Origin: Atlantibacter hermannii
Lineage (GTDB): Bacteria > Pseudomonadota > Gammaproteobacteria > Enterobacterales > Enterobacteriaceae
Direction: 5' to 3'
Length of the DNA stretch: 64,000 nt
Assembly (NCBI GenBank): GCA_900635495.1
Contig: LR134136.1
Coordinates: 2,604,001 to 2,668,000 of the forward strand
The notes beneath the pieces were generated by a model that saw only the letters and a program-made list of their open reading frames with translations, was not told where the DNA came from and did not search any database. Shown here in pieces: positions 18,823-29,990 of the stretch. The translations under genes were made by a program, and so were the position numbers. Each line of letters begins with the position of its first letter. Position 1 is the first letter of the stretch.

Positions 18823-19814
18823 TGCCATTACTTGATATTCGTAATCTCACGATTGAATTTAAAACCGGTGATGAGTGGGTTAAAGCCGTTGACCGCGTCA
18901 GTATGACCCTGGCCGAAGGCGAAATTCGTGGGCTTGTGGGCGAATCGGGTTCCGGCAAGAGTTTGATCGCCAAAGCGATTTGCGGCGTCACCAAAGACAA
19001 CTGGCGAGTGACCGCCGACCGTATGCGTTTTGATGACATTGACCTGCTGCGTCTTTCAGCGCGGGAGCGCCGTCGGCTGGTCGGGCATAACGTCTCGATG
19101 ATTTTTCAGGAGCCGCAGTCCTGTCTCGACCCATCCGAAAAAGTTGGCCGCCAGTTGATGCAAAATATTCCTGCGTGGACTTATAAAGGCCGCTGGTGGC
19201 AACGCTTCGGCTGGCGTAAACAGCGAGCCATCGAACTGTTGCACCGGGTCGGGATAAAAGATCATAAAGACGCCATGAACAGCTTCCCGTATGAGCTCAC
19301 CGACGGCGAATGTCAGAAAGTGATGATCGCCATCGCGCTGGCTAACCAGCCGCGGCTACTGATTGCCGATGAGCCGACCAACGCCATGGAGCCCACTACT
19401 CAGGCGCAGATCTTCCGCCTGTTGACGCGTCTTAATCAGAATAACAACACCACGATTTTGCTGATCAGCCATGACTTACAGATGCTGAGCCAGTGGGCCG
19501 ACCGGATTAACGTCATGTACTGCGGCCAAACGGTGGAAACCGCGCCCAGTGAAGAGCTGATCACCATGCCGCATCATCCGTATACTCAGGCGCTGATCCG
19601 CGCCATTCCGGACTTCGGCAGCGCTATGCCTCACAAAAGCCGCCTGAATACACTCCAGGGCGCCATACCGTTACTGGAACATTTGCCGATGGGCTGCCGG
19701 CTGGGGCCACGCTGCCCTTATGCGCAGCGTAAATGCGTTGAAACGCCGCGTCTTGCCGGGCCGAAAGGCCACCTTTTCGCCTGCCATTTCCCGCTGAATA
19801 TGGAGAAAGAGTGA
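18822..19814 (+). CDS. sapD: SapD ABC ATPase
   Basis: The 330-residue ATPase of the DppD type has Walker A GESGSGKS, Walker [10 protein letters not shown] and the C-terminal oligopeptide-transporter extension with its cysteine cluster ([14 protein letters not shown]). The ABC signature is the unusual ELTDGECQK rather than LSGGQ, a trait shared with E. coli SapD. One base separates it from sapF. Confidence 0.95.
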   Translation: MPLLDIRNLTIEFKTGDEWVKAVDRVSMTLAEGEIRGLVGESGSGKSLIAKAICGVTKDNWRVTADRMRFDDIDLLRLSARERRRLVGHNVSMIFQEPQSCLDPSEKVGRQLMQNIPAWTYKGRWWQRFGWRKQRAIELLHRVGIKDHKDAMNSFPYELTDGECQKVMIAIALANQPRLLIADEPTNAMEPTTQAQIFRLLTRLNQNNNTTILLISHDLQMLSQWADRINVMYCGQTVETAPSEELITMPHHPYTQALIRAIPDFGSAMPHKSRLNTLQGAIPLLEHLPMGCRLGPRCPYAQRKCVETPRLAGPKGHLFACHFPLNMEKE

Positions 19815-19815
19815 A

Positions 19816-20634
19816 ATGGTCGAGACGCTGCTTGAAGTGCGCAACATCAGTAAAACCTTTCGCTACCGCACCGGCTGGTTTCATCGCCAGACCGTGGAAG
19901 CGGTTAAGCCGCTAAGCTTTACCCTGCGGGAAAAGCAGACGCTGGCCATTATTGGCGAAAACGGCTCAGGAAAATCGACCCTTGCCAAAATGCTGGCGGG
20001 CATGGTGGAACCCAGTAGCGGCGAGCTGGTGATTGACGATCACAAGCTGTATTACGGCGATTATTCGTTTCGTAGTCAGCGTATCCGCATGATTTTTCAG
20101 GATCCGTCAACATCGCTCAATCCGCGTCAGCGGGTTTCCCAGATTCTGGATTTTCCGCTGCGACTGAACACCATGCTGGAACCTGAACAGCGTAAAAAAC
20201 AGATTAATGAGACGCTGCGCATGGTGGGCCTGCTGCCCGATCACGCCAGCTACTATCCGCACATGCTGGCACCCGGGCAAAAACAACGTCTTGGCCTGGC
20301 GCGTGCGTTGATATTACGGCCAAAAGTGATCATCGCTGATGAGGCGCTGGCGTCCCTGGATATGTCGATGCGTTCGCAGTTGATCAATCTGATGCTGGAA
20401 TTGCAGGAAAAACAAGGGATTGCCTATATTTATGTCACCCAACACATCGGCATGATGAAACACATCAGCGACCAGGTGATGGTGATGCATCAGGGCGAGG
20501 TGGTGGAGCGCGGCAGTACCGCCGATGTGCTGGCCTCACCGCTGCATGATTTGACCAAGCGCCTGATCGCCAGCCATTTTGGTGAAGCGTTGACGGCGGA
20601 TGCCTGGCGTAAAGACCACGGTCTGACGCGTTGA
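19816..20634 (+). CDS. sapF: SapF ABC ATPase
   Basis: The 272-residue ATPase is the second nucleotide-binding subunit of the Sap transporter (268 in E. coli). Walker A is GENGSGKST and Walker B VIIADEALAS; the signature segment is degenerate, LAPGQKQRLG, as in the E. coli protein. It is the last gene of the operon. No ycjD lies between it and fabI. Confidence 0.95.
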   Translation: MVETLLEVRNISKTFRYRTGWFHRQTVEAVKPLSFTLREKQTLAIIGENGSGKSTLAKMLAGMVEPSSGELVIDDHKLYYGDYSFRSQRIRMIFQDPSTSLNPRQRVSQILDFPLRLNTMLEPEQRKKQINETLRMVGLLPDHASYYPHMLAPGQKQRLGLARALILRPKVIIADEALASLDMSMRSQLINLMLELQEKQGIAYIYVTQHIGMMKHISDQVMVMHQGEVVERGSTADVLASPLHDLTKRLIASHFGEALTADAWRKDHGLTR

Positions 20635-20739
20635 GTGGTCGGATTAACGGATTCGGCGAGACATGTTAGAATCGCCGCGTTTTAACGACGCCCGGCCTGT
20701 GTGCCCGGCGCCATAACAATGAAGATAAGGATTAATGCT

Positions 20740-21528
20740 ATGGGTTTTCTTACCGGTAAGCGCATTCTGGTGACTGGCGTCGCCAGCAAACTTTCCATCG
20801 CCTTTGGTATCGCCCAGGCGATGCACCGTGAAGGTGCCGAACTGGCGTTCACCTACCAGAACGACAAACTGAAAGGTCGTGTGGAAGAGTTTGCCGCGCA
20901 ACTGGGTTCAAGCATTGTACTGCCGTGCGATGTGGCTGAAGATGCCAGCATTGACGCGCTGTTCACCGAACTGGCGAAAGTATGGCCGAAATTCGACGGC
21001 TTCGTGCATTCAATCGGTTTCGCCCCGGCAGACCAACTGGACGGCGACTATGTTAATGCCGTCACCCGTGAAGGTTTCAAAATCGCGCATGACATCAGCG
21101 CCTACAGCTTTGTCGCCATGGCTAAAGCCTGCCGCGAAATGCTGAACCCGAATTCTGCCCTGCTGACCCTCTCCTACCTGGGCGCAGAGCGCGCGATCCC
21201 GAACTACAACGTGATGGGTCTGGCGAAAGCTTCGCTGGAAGCTAACGTGCGCTACATGGCGAACGCGATGGGTCCGGAAGGCGTGCGCGTTAACGCCATC
21301 TCCGCAGGCCCGATCCGCACCCTGGCGGCGTCCGGTATTAAAGACTTCCGTAAAATGCTTGCGCACTGCGAAGCAGTCACCCCAATCCGCCGCACCGTCA
21401 CCATCGAAGACGTGGGCAACAGCGCCGCGTTCCTGTGCTCCGATCTGTCCGGTGGTATTACCGGTGAAGTAGTTCACGTTGACGGCGGTTTCAGCATCGC
21501 TGCGATGAACGAGCTGGAACTGAAATAA
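20740..21528 (+). CDS. fabI: FabI enoyl-ACP reductase
   Basis: FabI catalyses the NADH-dependent last step of each fatty-acid elongation round and is the target of triclosan and diazaborines. At 262 residues it has the E. coli length. Visible are the nucleotide-binding [13 protein letters not shown], the SIGFAP loop with the wild-type glycine of the inhibitor site, and the catalytic Tyr-x6-Lys (YNVMGLAK). ATG 20740 begins [13 protein letters not shown]; an in-frame upstream ATG lacks similarity. A strong terminator follows. Confidence 0.97.
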   Translation: MGFLTGKRILVTGVASKLSIAFGIAQAMHREGAELAFTYQNDKLKGRVEEFAAQLGSSIVLPCDVAEDASIDALFTELAKVWPKFDGFVHSIGFAPADQLDGDYVNAVTREGFKIAHDISAYSFVAMAKACREMLNPNSALLTLSYLGAERAIPNYNVMGLAKASLEANVRYMANAMGPEGVRVNAISAGPIRTLAASGIKDFRKMLAHCEAVTPIRRTVTIEDVGNSAAFLCSDLSGGITGEVVHVDGGFSIAAMNELELK

Positions 21529-21545
21529 GCCTGACTTATTATCCA

Positions 21546-21571
21546 AAGCAGACTCCGGTCTGCTTTTTTTT
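21546..21571 (+). terminator. fabI terminator
   Basis: AGCAGAC-TCC-GTCTGCT is followed by eight T residues, 18 bp after the fabI stop. Confidence 0.92.
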
Positions 21572-21740
21572 GCGCCAGATTTGGCGTTCGCGCCTGCATC
21601 CTTCCTCCCCGCGCTGCGGTTTATAGCTTTCCGATCTTTATTATCACTCAACAGTCTTTTGTGGCCCGTTGCCCTTACGCCAGGATAAGGCTGCGAACCA
21701 GGCCCGGCGTCAGGGCTGTCATTTTTCTCAAGGAAAGCTC

Positions 21741-22919
21741 ATGGAACAACACCGCCGCGATACCGCCAGAAATCACTGGTATCACGAAACCCAGTCAAGC
21801 CGTCTTCCTGATGATGTGGTGTCGCTGGTACCCGAAGCCGCCCATGTACAGGATCGCTTTCTGCTGGATTTAGCGGTTGATGAGGCGCTGCTCGCGCCGC
21901 ATGCCTCGTGGCTGACTGTTGCGCGCAAACTGAGCGCCATCTTCTTTCCGGAGGCCGTACTGCCGAACCGGCTGAATACCCTGAGCAGTTACGATCGCCT
22001 GAGCACCGCCCTGACAGCCGCGCAGGTTTATGGCGTCCAGCGTCTGTGTAATCACTATGCCGCCCGACTGACGCCGCTGCCTGGCCCCGATTCTTCACGG
22101 GAAAGCAATCGTCGTCTTACCCTGCTGACGCAGTATGCCCGTCAGCTTGCCAGCCAGCCGACGCTGATCGACAGCGCTGCCCGCCGCCAGCTGGAAGAAG
22201 CCGGACTCTCAACCAGTGACATTGTCACGTTTATGCATATTATCGGGTTTGTGGGGTTTCAGGCGCGGGTTGTTGCGGCTTTTCAGGCCGCGATGGCGGT
22301 GCCGGTGCGCTGGCTACCGGGTTTTGAAATCCAACAGGATGCCCCTGCCGAATGTTTCCAACAGGCGTTCTCCTCCTGGCACGCCGATGTTGCGGGTGCG
22401 GATACGCCGCTGATGAACGCCCGATTACTCCGTCTGATGAACCAGTGCCAACAACATCCGCCGCTATGCGATCTGGCTGACGTACTCATCCACACGCCGC
22501 TGGCGCTTGAACCGCTACTGCAATTGTCGATGCACCTTTATCCGGAAGGCGAACATCAATCCGCCGCCACGCTGGCTGCGTTGGTCAGCGCACGGATTAA
22601 CGGCAGCGTCGCCTGTTTTGCCAGCGCAGCGGCCCGATGGTCGGGCGATGCAGGGGTGACAGAAGCAGCGCGCAATGGCGATCGCGCGCTTCAGGCCTGG
22701 AGTCATCATCATCCCCAGGCGCGGGCCGTAATCCAGGCGACGCAGCTCTTAACGCGTGCGCCAGACCGCTTCAGCCATGCCCATTTTCAGCCGTTAATTG
22801 AACAGGGTTCTCCGGCGCCCCAGGCGCTGGCGCTTTTAGCGTGGGCGGGATTCTGCGGCTGGCTAAATCGTTTAAAAATGGGGCTTGGCGGTACAGCGCC
22901 CGCCTGCGATGTGTCATAA
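21741..22919 (+). CDS. yciW: YciW, peroxidase-like CMD-fold protein
   Basis: The product (392 residues; about 375-400 in relatives) matches YciW from HWYHETQSSRLP onward and belongs to the carboxymuconolactone decarboxylase-like fold. In E. coli yciW belongs to the sulfur-starvation (Cbl/CysB) regulon and is implicated in cysteine/methionine metabolism; the reaction is not defined. I choose ATG 21741 because AAGGAAAGCTC precedes it and MEQHRRDTARNHW aligns with the family. The C-terminus (CGWLNRLKMGLGGTAPACDVS) is less conserved. Confidence 0.88.
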   Translation: MEQHRRDTARNHWYHETQSSRLPDDVVSLVPEAAHVQDRFLLDLAVDEALLAPHASWLTVARKLSAIFFPEAVLPNRLNTLSSYDRLSTALTAAQVYGVQRLCNHYAARLTPLPGPDSSRESNRRLTLLTQYARQLASQPTLIDSAARRQLEEAGLSTSDIVTFMHIIGFVGFQARVVAAFQAAMAVPVRWLPGFEIQQDAPAECFQQAFSSWHADVAGADTPLMNARLLRLMNQCQQHPPLCDLADVLIHTPLALEPLLQLSMHLYPEGEHQSAATLAALVSARINGSVACFASAAARWSGDAGVTEAARNGDRALQAWSHHHPQARAVIQATQLLTRAPDRFSHAHFQPLIEQGSPAPQALALLAWAGFCGWLNRLKMGLGGTAPACDVS

Positions 22920-23002
22920 TTCCAGGCTAAACATCGCTTGCTGACACCCCCGTAATCGCGTAAAACTGTCAGCCGCTCAATTAGCCACGAAAATGCGAAA
23001 TT

Positions 23003-24938
23003 ATGTTTCAGGATAACCCGCTGCTAGCGCAGCTTAAACAGCAACTGCACTCCCAGACACCACGCGCCGAAGGCGTGGTTAAAGCCACCGAAAAAGGATT
23101 TGGTTTTCTCGAAGTTGACGCGCAAAAAAGCTACTTTATTCCGCCGCCGCAAATGAAAAAAGTGATGCATGGCGACCGAATCAGTGCCGTCATCCATACC
23201 GAAAAAGAGAAAGAGTCCGCTGAACCTGAAACGCTGATTGAACCGTTTCTCACGCGTTTCGTTGGTCGGGTGCAAAAGAAAGACGATCGTCTTTCTATCG
23301 TGCCGGATCATCCGTTAATTAAAGATGTGATTTCCTGCCGCCCTGCCCGCAATGTCGAGCATGAATTCCAGAACGGCGACTGGGCCGTGGCCGAAATGCG
23401 CCGCCACCCGCTTAAGGGCGACCGGGGGTTTTTACGCTGAACTGACCCAGTTCATTACTTTCGGCGACGATCATTTCGCCCCCTGGTGGGTGACGCTGGC
23501 GCGCCACAATCTCGAACGCGAAGCGCCGAACGGCGTAGCGACCGAGATGCTGGACGAAGGCCTGGTGCGTGAAGATCTGACCGCGCTGGATTTCGTTACC
23601 ATCGACAGCGCCAGCACAGAAGATATGGATGACGCCCTGTACGTTGAACAAGGCGCGGATGGCAGCCTGGTGTTGACGGTAGCCATTGCTGACCCAACCG
23701 CCTGGATCGCCCCCGGTAGCAAACTGGACGGCATGGCGAAAGTTCGTGCTTTCACCAACTATCTGCCTGGATTCAACATCCCGATGCTGCCGCGTGAGCT
23801 GTCTGACGATCTCTGCTCGCTGCGCGCCCATGAGTCTCGTCCGGCGCTGGCGTGCCGCATGACCATTCAGGCAGATGGCGCGATTGCCGACGATATTCAT
23901 TTCTTCGCCGCGATTGTCGAATCCAAAGCGAAACTGGCCTATGACAATGTCTCCGACTGGCTGGAAAACAGGGGTGACTGGCAGCCGGAAAGCGAGGCGA
24001 TTGCTCAACAGATCCGATTACTGCAACAGGTATGCGAGCGCCGCAACGCCTGGCGCCACCAGCATGCGCTGGTCTTCAAAGACCGTCCGGATTACCGCTT
24101 TGTGCTGGGTGAAAAAGGCGAAGTGCTGGATATCATCGCCGAACCACGTCGGATTGCGAACCGCATCGTTGAAGAGTCGATGATTGCTGCTAACGTCTGC
24201 GCCGCACGGGTTCTGCGCGATAAACTGGGCTTCGGTATTTATAACGTTCACGCGGGCTTCGATCCGGCGAACACTGAACAGCTGGCGGCACTGCTCAAAT
24301 CCCACGGCATGCATGTGGATGCTCAGGAGGTTCTGACGCTGGAAGGCTTCTGCAAACTCCGCCGCGAACTGGATGCGCAGCCGACCGGGTTCCTGGACAG
24401 CCGTATTCGTCGTTTCCAGTCCTTTGCGGAAATCAGCACCGAACCCGGCGCGCATTTTGGTTTAGGCCTGGAAGCCTACGCGACCTGGACTTCGCCGATT
24501 CGTAAGTACGGCGATATGATCAATCACCGTCTGCTGAAAGCGATTATCAAAGGCGAAAGCGCCGAGCGTCCGCTGGATGATGTGTTAACGCCTATGGCAG
24601 AACGCCGTCGCGCTAACCGCATGGCGGAACGCGATGTCGGCGACTGGCTGTATGCCCGCTTCCTTCAGGATAAAGCAGGAACGGATACCCGTTTCGCGGC
24701 GGAAATCATTGATATCAGCCGCGGCGGAATGCGCGTGCGTCTGGTGGATAACGGCGCCATAGCGTTTATTCCTGCCCCCTTCCTGCACGCCGTTCGCGAC
24801 GAGCTGGTTTGCAGTCAGGAAAACGGTACGGTGCAAATTAAAGGCGAAGTGGTTTATAAAGTGACAGATGTGATTGATGTCACTATTGCCGAAGTTCGAA
24901 TGGAAACGCGCAGCGTCATCGCACGCCCTGCGGCCTGA
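23003..24938 (+). pseudogene. rnb: RNase II (frameshifted)
   Basis: RNase II is the main processive 3'-5' exoribonuclease. The order is an N-terminal cold-shock domain, then the RNB catalytic domain with the acidic cluster ([17 protein letters not shown]), then a C-terminal S1 domain. The frame is intact to KGDRG, stops at 23440, and continues as [20 protein letters not shown] in the next frame. One extra G in the run at 23424-23428 explains it; removing it gives 644 residues, the E. coli length. Probably a sequencing insertion. A terminator follows at 24946. Confidence 0.94.
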
Positions 24939-24945
24939 CGTTATT

Positions 24946-24976
24946 CTCCCCGGCGAACAGCCGGGGAGTTTTATTT
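24946..24976 (+). terminator. rnb terminator
   Basis: CTCCCCGG-N7-CCGGGGAG is followed by TTTTATTTTATTT, eight bases after the rnb stop. Confidence 0.92.
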
Positions 24977-25229
24977 TATTTCCACATTTTTATCTCCGCG
25001 CTTTTCATTCCCTCAGAAAACCTGATTTACGGTAATGACATTATTCATAAGTATGGATGCGTTATTGACGTGGAAGTTTGTGTTAGGTGCTACACTTCAC
25101 CTTACCGCGATGCCATAATTAAATTGCAATAAAACAAAGTATTTACGCCAGATTCCCGCTTGCCAGTAACCATCAATTTTCGCTATAAATTTCAGCGACT
25201 GCGATTTTAACAGGTGTTCAGGAGAACCC

Positions 25230-27215
25230 ATGAAAGATGACCTGGAGCAAAGTTTGCTGTATCGCTATGTGGGAACGGCCAGTCCTTACTGGCGTCTCCC
25301 GCTGGACAGTAATGCTTTGCAATTATCCGCCACTGAAGATGGCGACAGTAGTCAGGTTATTTGCCTGACGCCTGAGCAGGCGTTACAAATTCGCGAAATG
25401 ACGGTCATAACGTCCAGCGTCACGCTTAATGTTTCTTTATTTGGCACGACGCTGACTGTTCATCTGGTGGGCAGGAAAATTTCACGCCGCGAATGGGCAG
25501 GCACCGCTTCCGCCTGGAACGACACCCCTTCTGTCGCGCGGGATCTGGTGCAGGGGCTTTCTTTTGCTGAACAGGTGGTTTCAGAAGCCAATTCGGTCAT
25601 TGTGATCCTCGATAAGATGGGCAATATCCAGCGCTTTAACCGACTTTGTGAAGAATATACCGGTCTTAAAGAGCATGAAGTTATTGGTCAGAACGTATAT
25701 AAATTATTTATGAGCCCCTCAGAGGCCGCCGCCTCGCGCCAGAATATTTCCACTTTCTTTCGCGATGGCAGCTCTTATGAAGTCGAGCGCTGGATAAAAA
25801 CCTGTAAAGGACAGCGTCTGTTTTTATTCCGTAATAAATTTGTGCACAGCGGTAGCGGGAAAAATGAAATTTTCCTCATTTGCTCCGGCACCGATATTAC
25901 TGAAGAGCGACGCGCCCAGGAGCGTTTACGGGTATTAGCCAATACCGATACCGTCACCGGGCTTCCTAACCGCAATGCGATATATGAACTTATTACCGAA
26001 GCCATTACCCAACGTGGCGACACCCAGGTCGGCATCGTTTATCTCGATTTAGATAATTTTAAAAAAGTGAATGATGCCTACGGGCATATGTTTGGCGACC
26101 AATTGCTGCAGTCCGTATCCCTTGCCATTTTAAGCTGCCTTGAAGAGGGCCAGGTTCTTGCCCGCCTTGGCGGCGATGAGTTTATTGTGCTGTCCAGCGA
26201 TACGTCGCAAAGCTCGCTGGAGGCCATGGCGTCGCGCATCCTGACGCGGCTGAAACTGCCGTTCCGCATTGGGCTGATTGAGGTCTATACCAGCTGTTCA
26301 CTGGGCATTGCCCTTGCGCCGCAGCACGGCCTCGATCACGAGAGCGTGATCCGCAATGCCGATACGGCAATGTACACGGCCAAAGAAGGTGGACGCGGTA
26401 AGTTCTGCGTATTCTCTCCGGAGATGAATCAGCGCGTATTCGAATATCTCTGGCTCGACACCAACCTGCGCAAAGCGCTCGACAGCGATCAACTGGTTAT
26501 TCACTATCAGCCAAAAATCACCTGGCGCGGCGAAGTGCGCAGCGTCGAAGCACTGGTTCGCTGGCAGAACCCGGAGCGCGGGCTGATCCAGCCGCAGGAT
26601 TTTATCTCCTACGCCGAAGAGTCCGGGTTAATTGTTCCGCTGGGACGCTGGGTAATGCTGGACGTGGTTCGCCAGGTGGCGAAATGGCGGGCAAAAGGTT
26701 TGAATTTGCGGGTAGCGGTCAACGTGTCTGCCCGTCAGCTGGCGGATCAAACGATTTTTACCGATCTTAAACAGGCACTGGCAGATCTTGATTTTGAATA
26801 TTGCCCGATTGATGTGGAATTAACGGAAAGCTGCCTGATAGAAAATGAAGAGCTGGCGCTGACGGTGATTCAACAATTCAGTAGCCTGGGCGCGCAAATC
26901 CATCTTGATGATTTTGGTACCGGCTATTCTTCGCTGTCTCAGCTCGCCCGGTTTCCCATCGATGCCATCAAACTCGACCAGACCTTTGTCAGTAACGTGC
27001 ATAAACAATCGATCTCGCAGTCGCTGGTCCGCGCGATTGTCGCGGTCGCCCAGGCGCTGAATTTGCAGGTTATCGCGGAAGGAGTTGAGAATGCGAAAGA
27101 AGACGCCTTTCTTACCAAGAACGGCGTCAATGAACGGCAGGGATTTCTGTTTGCTAAGCCCATGCCCGCAGCCGCACTCGAGCGATGGCTAAAACGGTAT
27201 CAGGCGCGACGTTAA
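25230..27215 (+). CDS. pdeR: RpfR/PdeR PAS-GGDEF-EAL c-di-GMP enzyme (Gmr)
   Basis: The 661-residue protein has the same length as E. coli PdeR (Gmr/YciR), the ortholog of RpfR, the BDSF-signal receptor of Burkholderia and Cronobacter. About 100 N-terminal residues fit the RpfF-interaction region of RpfR; a PAS domain (about 111-225) follows, then GGDEF with intact GGDEF at 314-318, then EAL from 440 with the metal and catalytic segments [19 protein letters not shown] and KLDQTF. Both enzyme activities look intact. In RpfR proteins, ligand binding at PAS stimulates c-di-GMP hydrolysis; in E. coli PdeR acts with DgcM and MlrA on csgD. The convergent neighbour is rpfF, so here the receptor still has its synthase. 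Confidence 0.95.
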   Translation: MKDDLEQSLLYRYVGTASPYWRLPLDSNALQLSATEDGDSSQVICLTPEQALQIREMTVITSSVTLNVSLFGTTLTVHLVGRKISRREWAGTASAWNDTPSVARDLVQGLSFAEQVVSEANSVIVILDKMGNIQRFNRLCEEYTGLKEHEVIGQNVYKLFMSPSEAAASRQNISTFFRDGSSYEVERWIKTCKGQRLFLFRNKFVHSGSGKNEIFLICSGTDITEERRAQERLRVLANTDTVTGLPNRNAIYELITEAITQRGDTQVGIVYLDLDNFKKVNDAYGHMFGDQLLQSVSLAILSCLEEGQVLARLGGDEFIVLSSDTSQSSLEAMASRILTRLKLPFRIGLIEVYTSCSLGIALAPQHGLDHESVIRNADTAMYTAKEGGRGKFCVFSPEMNQRVFEYLWLDTNLRKALDSDQLVIHYQPKITWRGEVRSVEALVRWQNPERGLIQPQDFISYAEESGLIVPLGRWVMLDVVRQVAKWRAKGLNLRVAVNVSARQLADQTIFTDLKQALADLDFEYCPIDVELTESCLIENEELALTVIQQFSSLGAQIHLDDFGTGYSSLSQLARFPIDAIKLDQTFVSNVHKQSISQSLVRAIVAVAQALNLQVIAEGVENAKEDAFLTKNGVNERQGFLFAKPMPAAALERWLKRYQARR

Positions 27216-27221
27216 CTGGCT

Positions 27222-28087
27222 TTACGCAACGCGCTGGTGGTGTGTCGGTTTTTGCAGCAACACCAGGCGTTCCATATAGGCCACATCGCGTGGTTGCAGG
27301 CAAAACGCCGCTTCGACCCAGTCTTCAGTAATATCCATCAATTCGGCCCGGGCAGTTCCAGTACACGCTGGCGGGCGCGTAGCATTGCGCGTACGCCGTT
27401 AAGCCGCGACTGTAACGTGTCGATGAAGGTGCGCGTCGCCAGGTAACCTTGACCCGGCTCAAACAGTTCATCCACCAGCCCGTTCTGCTGATGCCACTCC
27501 GCAGTGTGGGATTCGCCGGTTAATATCAGGTTTTCCGCGAGACGCATGCCGGAACGACGCGCCACCAGCGAATAACCGCCCATGCCGGGGAACAGATTAA
27601 AGGCCACCTCCGGGAACCCCATCCTTGCGTCGCGCTGCGCCAGTACAAAGTGGTGCGCCAGCGCCGCTTCAAAACCGCCGCCAAGCGCGCTGCCTTCAAC
27701 CATGGCGAGGCTGACAGCGCCGGTGTCAAAACCCCGTGATGCCGCATGAACGCAATCGACACAAGCCCGCGCATAGGCGCGCAACGCCTCACGCCGTCCG
27801 TTCTGGATGCAATCGACAAAAAAGTGCAGGTCGCCACCGGCATTATAAATCCCCGGGACCAGCGAGCCGGTTACCCAGAAATCGACGGCGAAACCGCTCT
27901 TTTGCACCAGATAGCCAAGATTCATGATCTCTTCTATCAGGGCGTGATTAAAGCAGGGGCGCGGTTGGGCGCGTAACATCATCCAGACGGTGCGACGCTC
28001 CTCCTCGTAGTAAGCGCAGAGCTGCGTATAACGGGTGGAGTCGGTAAAAAGTTTGCAAGTGGGGTGATTGAGAACTGTCATAGTCAT
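27222..28087 (-). pseudogene. rpfF: RpfF-type DSF signal synthase (frameshifted)
   Basis: This is a crotonase-fold enzyme of the RpfF family, which makes cis-2-unsaturated fatty-acid signals (DSF/BDSF) from acyl-ACP. Both catalytic glutamates are present: E140 in SALGGGFEAALAHH and E160 in MGFPEVAFNLFPGMGGYS. The frame is open to LELPGPN at 27338, then the conserved C-terminus (AELMDITEDWVEAAF...MERLVLLQK) is in another frame and stops at 27222. One missing base in the GGG/CCC run near 27350 reconciles this to 288 residues. Its 3' end lies 6 bp from the convergent pdeR. E. coli K-12 lacks this gene. Function is inferred from family and context. Confidence 0.88.
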
Positions 28088-28292
28088 TCCTCTTTAAATG
28101 TGAATGCGGTAACCGCAGAGAAAGACTAATTCACAGGAATTACGCTGGTGTACGGCAAGGGGTATTTATAATTATTCTTTATGTTTTAGGATCAAATATT
28201 TGGTTCATTTCGGGGTAAAGCGGGATGGGTCTCTTCTCTTTTGGGTGGCTTTTTTGCATCATGGAGGTTGTTTAACGATCTAAGGACGCATT

Positions 28293-28475
28293 ATGCCTAC
28301 TCCAGACGCCATAGCCCTTGCCCAACGAATTGACACTGTGCTGGATATTCTGGTCGCCGGTGATTACCACTCCGCCATCAATAATCTGGAGATCCTGAAG
28401 GCCGAGTTACTGGCGCAACATCAGGATCGTGGCGATGATGCCCCCTCCCAGCCCAAAGCCCCCTGGGAAATTTAG
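28293..28475 (+). CDS. yciZ: YciZ (UPF0509 family)
   Basis: The 60-residue protein shares [29 protein letters not shown] and the C-terminal PKAPWEI with E. coli YciZ, which lies at the same place between pdeR and yciT. Function is unknown. AAGGACGC precedes the ATG. Confidence 0.92.
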   Translation: MPTPDAIALAQRIDTVLDILVAGDYHSAINNLEILKAELLAQHQDRGDDAPSQPKAPWEI

Positions 28476-28655
28476 TATTCTGTACGACGGCGTCACACCG
28501 TGACGCCACGGGAATCGTTTTTAAATGTTGAATCGCTACGCTTAAACGGTCACACTCGACTTTTCGCGCTGCCAGACGCACGGTTTGTCTCTTTTCCTTT
28601 TGTGTACAATGGCATGCTTACCGATTTATGACTTTGCCACCGCAAACTTGCTGAT

Positions 28656-29414
28656 ATGAACTCTCGACAACAAATTATTTTGCAAATGGTGATCGACCAG
28701 GGACGCATGAGCGTATCCGAACTGGCGAAAACCACCGGCGTTTCCGAAGTGACGATTCGTCAGGATTTAAATCTTCTCGAAAAGCACAGCTATTTACGGC
28801 GTGCGCACGGCTATGCCGTCCCGCTGGACAGCGACGATGTCGAAACGCGGATGCTAAATAACTATGCGTTGAAACGTCGTCTGGCCGAGTTTGCTGCCTC
28901 GCTGGTGAACGATGGCGAAACCGTGTTTATCGAAAACGGCAGTAGCAACGCCCTGCTGGCTCGTACCCTGGCGGAACAAAAAAACGTCACGCTCATTACC
29001 GTCAGCGGTTATATCGCGCATTTGCTCAAGGAGACGGAATGCGAAGTGATTCTTCTGGGGGGCATTTATCAGAAGAAAAGCGAAAGCATGGTCGGGCCAT
29101 TAACGCGCCAGTATGTTCGCCAGGTCCATTTCAGTAAGGCGTTTATCGGCATCGACGGCTGGCAACCCGAAACCGGTTTTACCGGGCGGGATATGATGCG
29201 TACCGATGTGGTCAATGCGGTGCTGGAAAAAGGCGGTGAAGCCATTGTGCTGACGGACAGCTCGAAGTTTGGCGCGGTTCATCCCTATACGCTTGCGCCG
29301 GCCAGTAATTTCAGCCGTGTCATTACCGATGATGGTATTAAACCCGACGCATTGCAGCATCTTCAGCGTACCGGCCTTCAGGTCGATCTTATCCCGCAAT
29401 TCCCCGCCGTATAA
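28656..29414 (+). CDS. deoT: DeoR-family regulator YciT (DeoT)
   Basis: The 252-residue regulator has an N-terminal winged helix-turn-helix ([26 protein letters not shown]) and a DeoR-type sugar-phosphate effector domain ([46 protein letters not shown]). It matches E. coli YciT in order and near length (249). The effector is not known. It is transcribed alone between yciZ and osmB. Confidence 0.94.
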   Translation: MNSRQQIILQMVIDQGRMSVSELAKTTGVSEVTIRQDLNLLEKHSYLRRAHGYAVPLDSDDVETRMLNNYALKRRLAEFAASLVNDGETVFIENGSSNALLARTLAEQKNVTLITVSGYIAHLLKETECEVILLGGIYQKKSESMVGPLTRQYVRQVHFSKAFIGIDGWQPETGFTGRDMMRTDVVNAVLEKGGEAIVLTDSSKFGAVHPYTLAPASNFSRVITDDGIKPDALQHLQRTGLQVDLIPQFPAV

Positions 29415-29612
29415 TTATCAGGCCCGCAGTCAGGTGGGCCGCCACTCTTGAGACTATTCCCATCGTCCAATTAGGACTATTTACCTGTATCAATGTTACA
29501 AAGAATTTAAAATTACTAATAGCGATATCACAGGAAGTAACTATCACCTGCGTGATGTGAATTACCTGACGCGCCCCGTTTCACGGAACGACGTTTAATT
29601 TATAGAAATCTT

Positions 29613-29619
29613 CTATACT
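29613..29619 (+). promoter_or_regulatory. osmB: sigma-S-type -10 of osmB
   Basis: CTATACT followed by TAAAG lies 48 bp upstream of the osmB start and fits the extended RpoS -10 (CTATACT). In E. coli osmB is osmotically and RpoS/Rcs controlled. The -35 region is not clear. Confidence 0.55.
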
Positions 29620-29666
29620 TAAAGCGCAACTTCCTTCCGTGAATCAATAATTCAGGAGAAAGTATT

Positions 29667-29882
29667 ATGACATTAAATTACAAAAAAGCTGCTGCTGCGA
29701 TGCTTGCCGTTACTCTGGTTATGTCCTTAAGCGCCTGTTCAAACTGGTCTAAACGCGACCGTAACACCGCGATTGGCGCGGGTGCCGGCGCAATCGGCGG
29801 CTCAGTACTGACTGACGGAAGCACCCTGGGTACGCTGGGTGGTGCAGCAGTTGGTGGTATTATCGGTCACCAGGTTGACTAA
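29667..29882 (+). CDS. osmB: OsmB osmotically induced lipoprotein
   Basis: The 71-residue lipoprotein (72 in E. coli) has a lipobox LSACS at residues 21-25, then a glycine-rich domain (GAGAGAIGGSVLTDGSTLG; GGAAVGGIIGHQV) typical of the glycine-zipper family. It should be anchored in the outer membrane by its N-terminal cysteine. AGGAGAAAGTATT precedes the ATG. Confidence 0.96.
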   Translation: MTLNYKKAAAAMLAVTLVMSLSACSNWSKRDRNTAIGAGAGAIGGSVLTDGSTLGTLGGAAVGGIIGHQVD

Positions 29883-29959
29883 TAAGAATGTCAGGAATAA
29901 TGCTTTAACGTAAAGAACGCGTAGAAATTTTACCCGGACTATACGGCACTTTAATTTCA

Positions 29960-29990
29960 GGCCACGGTAATTACCGTGGCCTCGCTATTT
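29960..29990 (+). terminator. osmB terminator
   Basis: A 22-bp perfect palindrome (GGCCACGGTAA/TTACCGTGGCC) is followed by CTCGCTATTTT. It lies between convergent osmB and yciH and may serve both. Confidence 0.75.
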
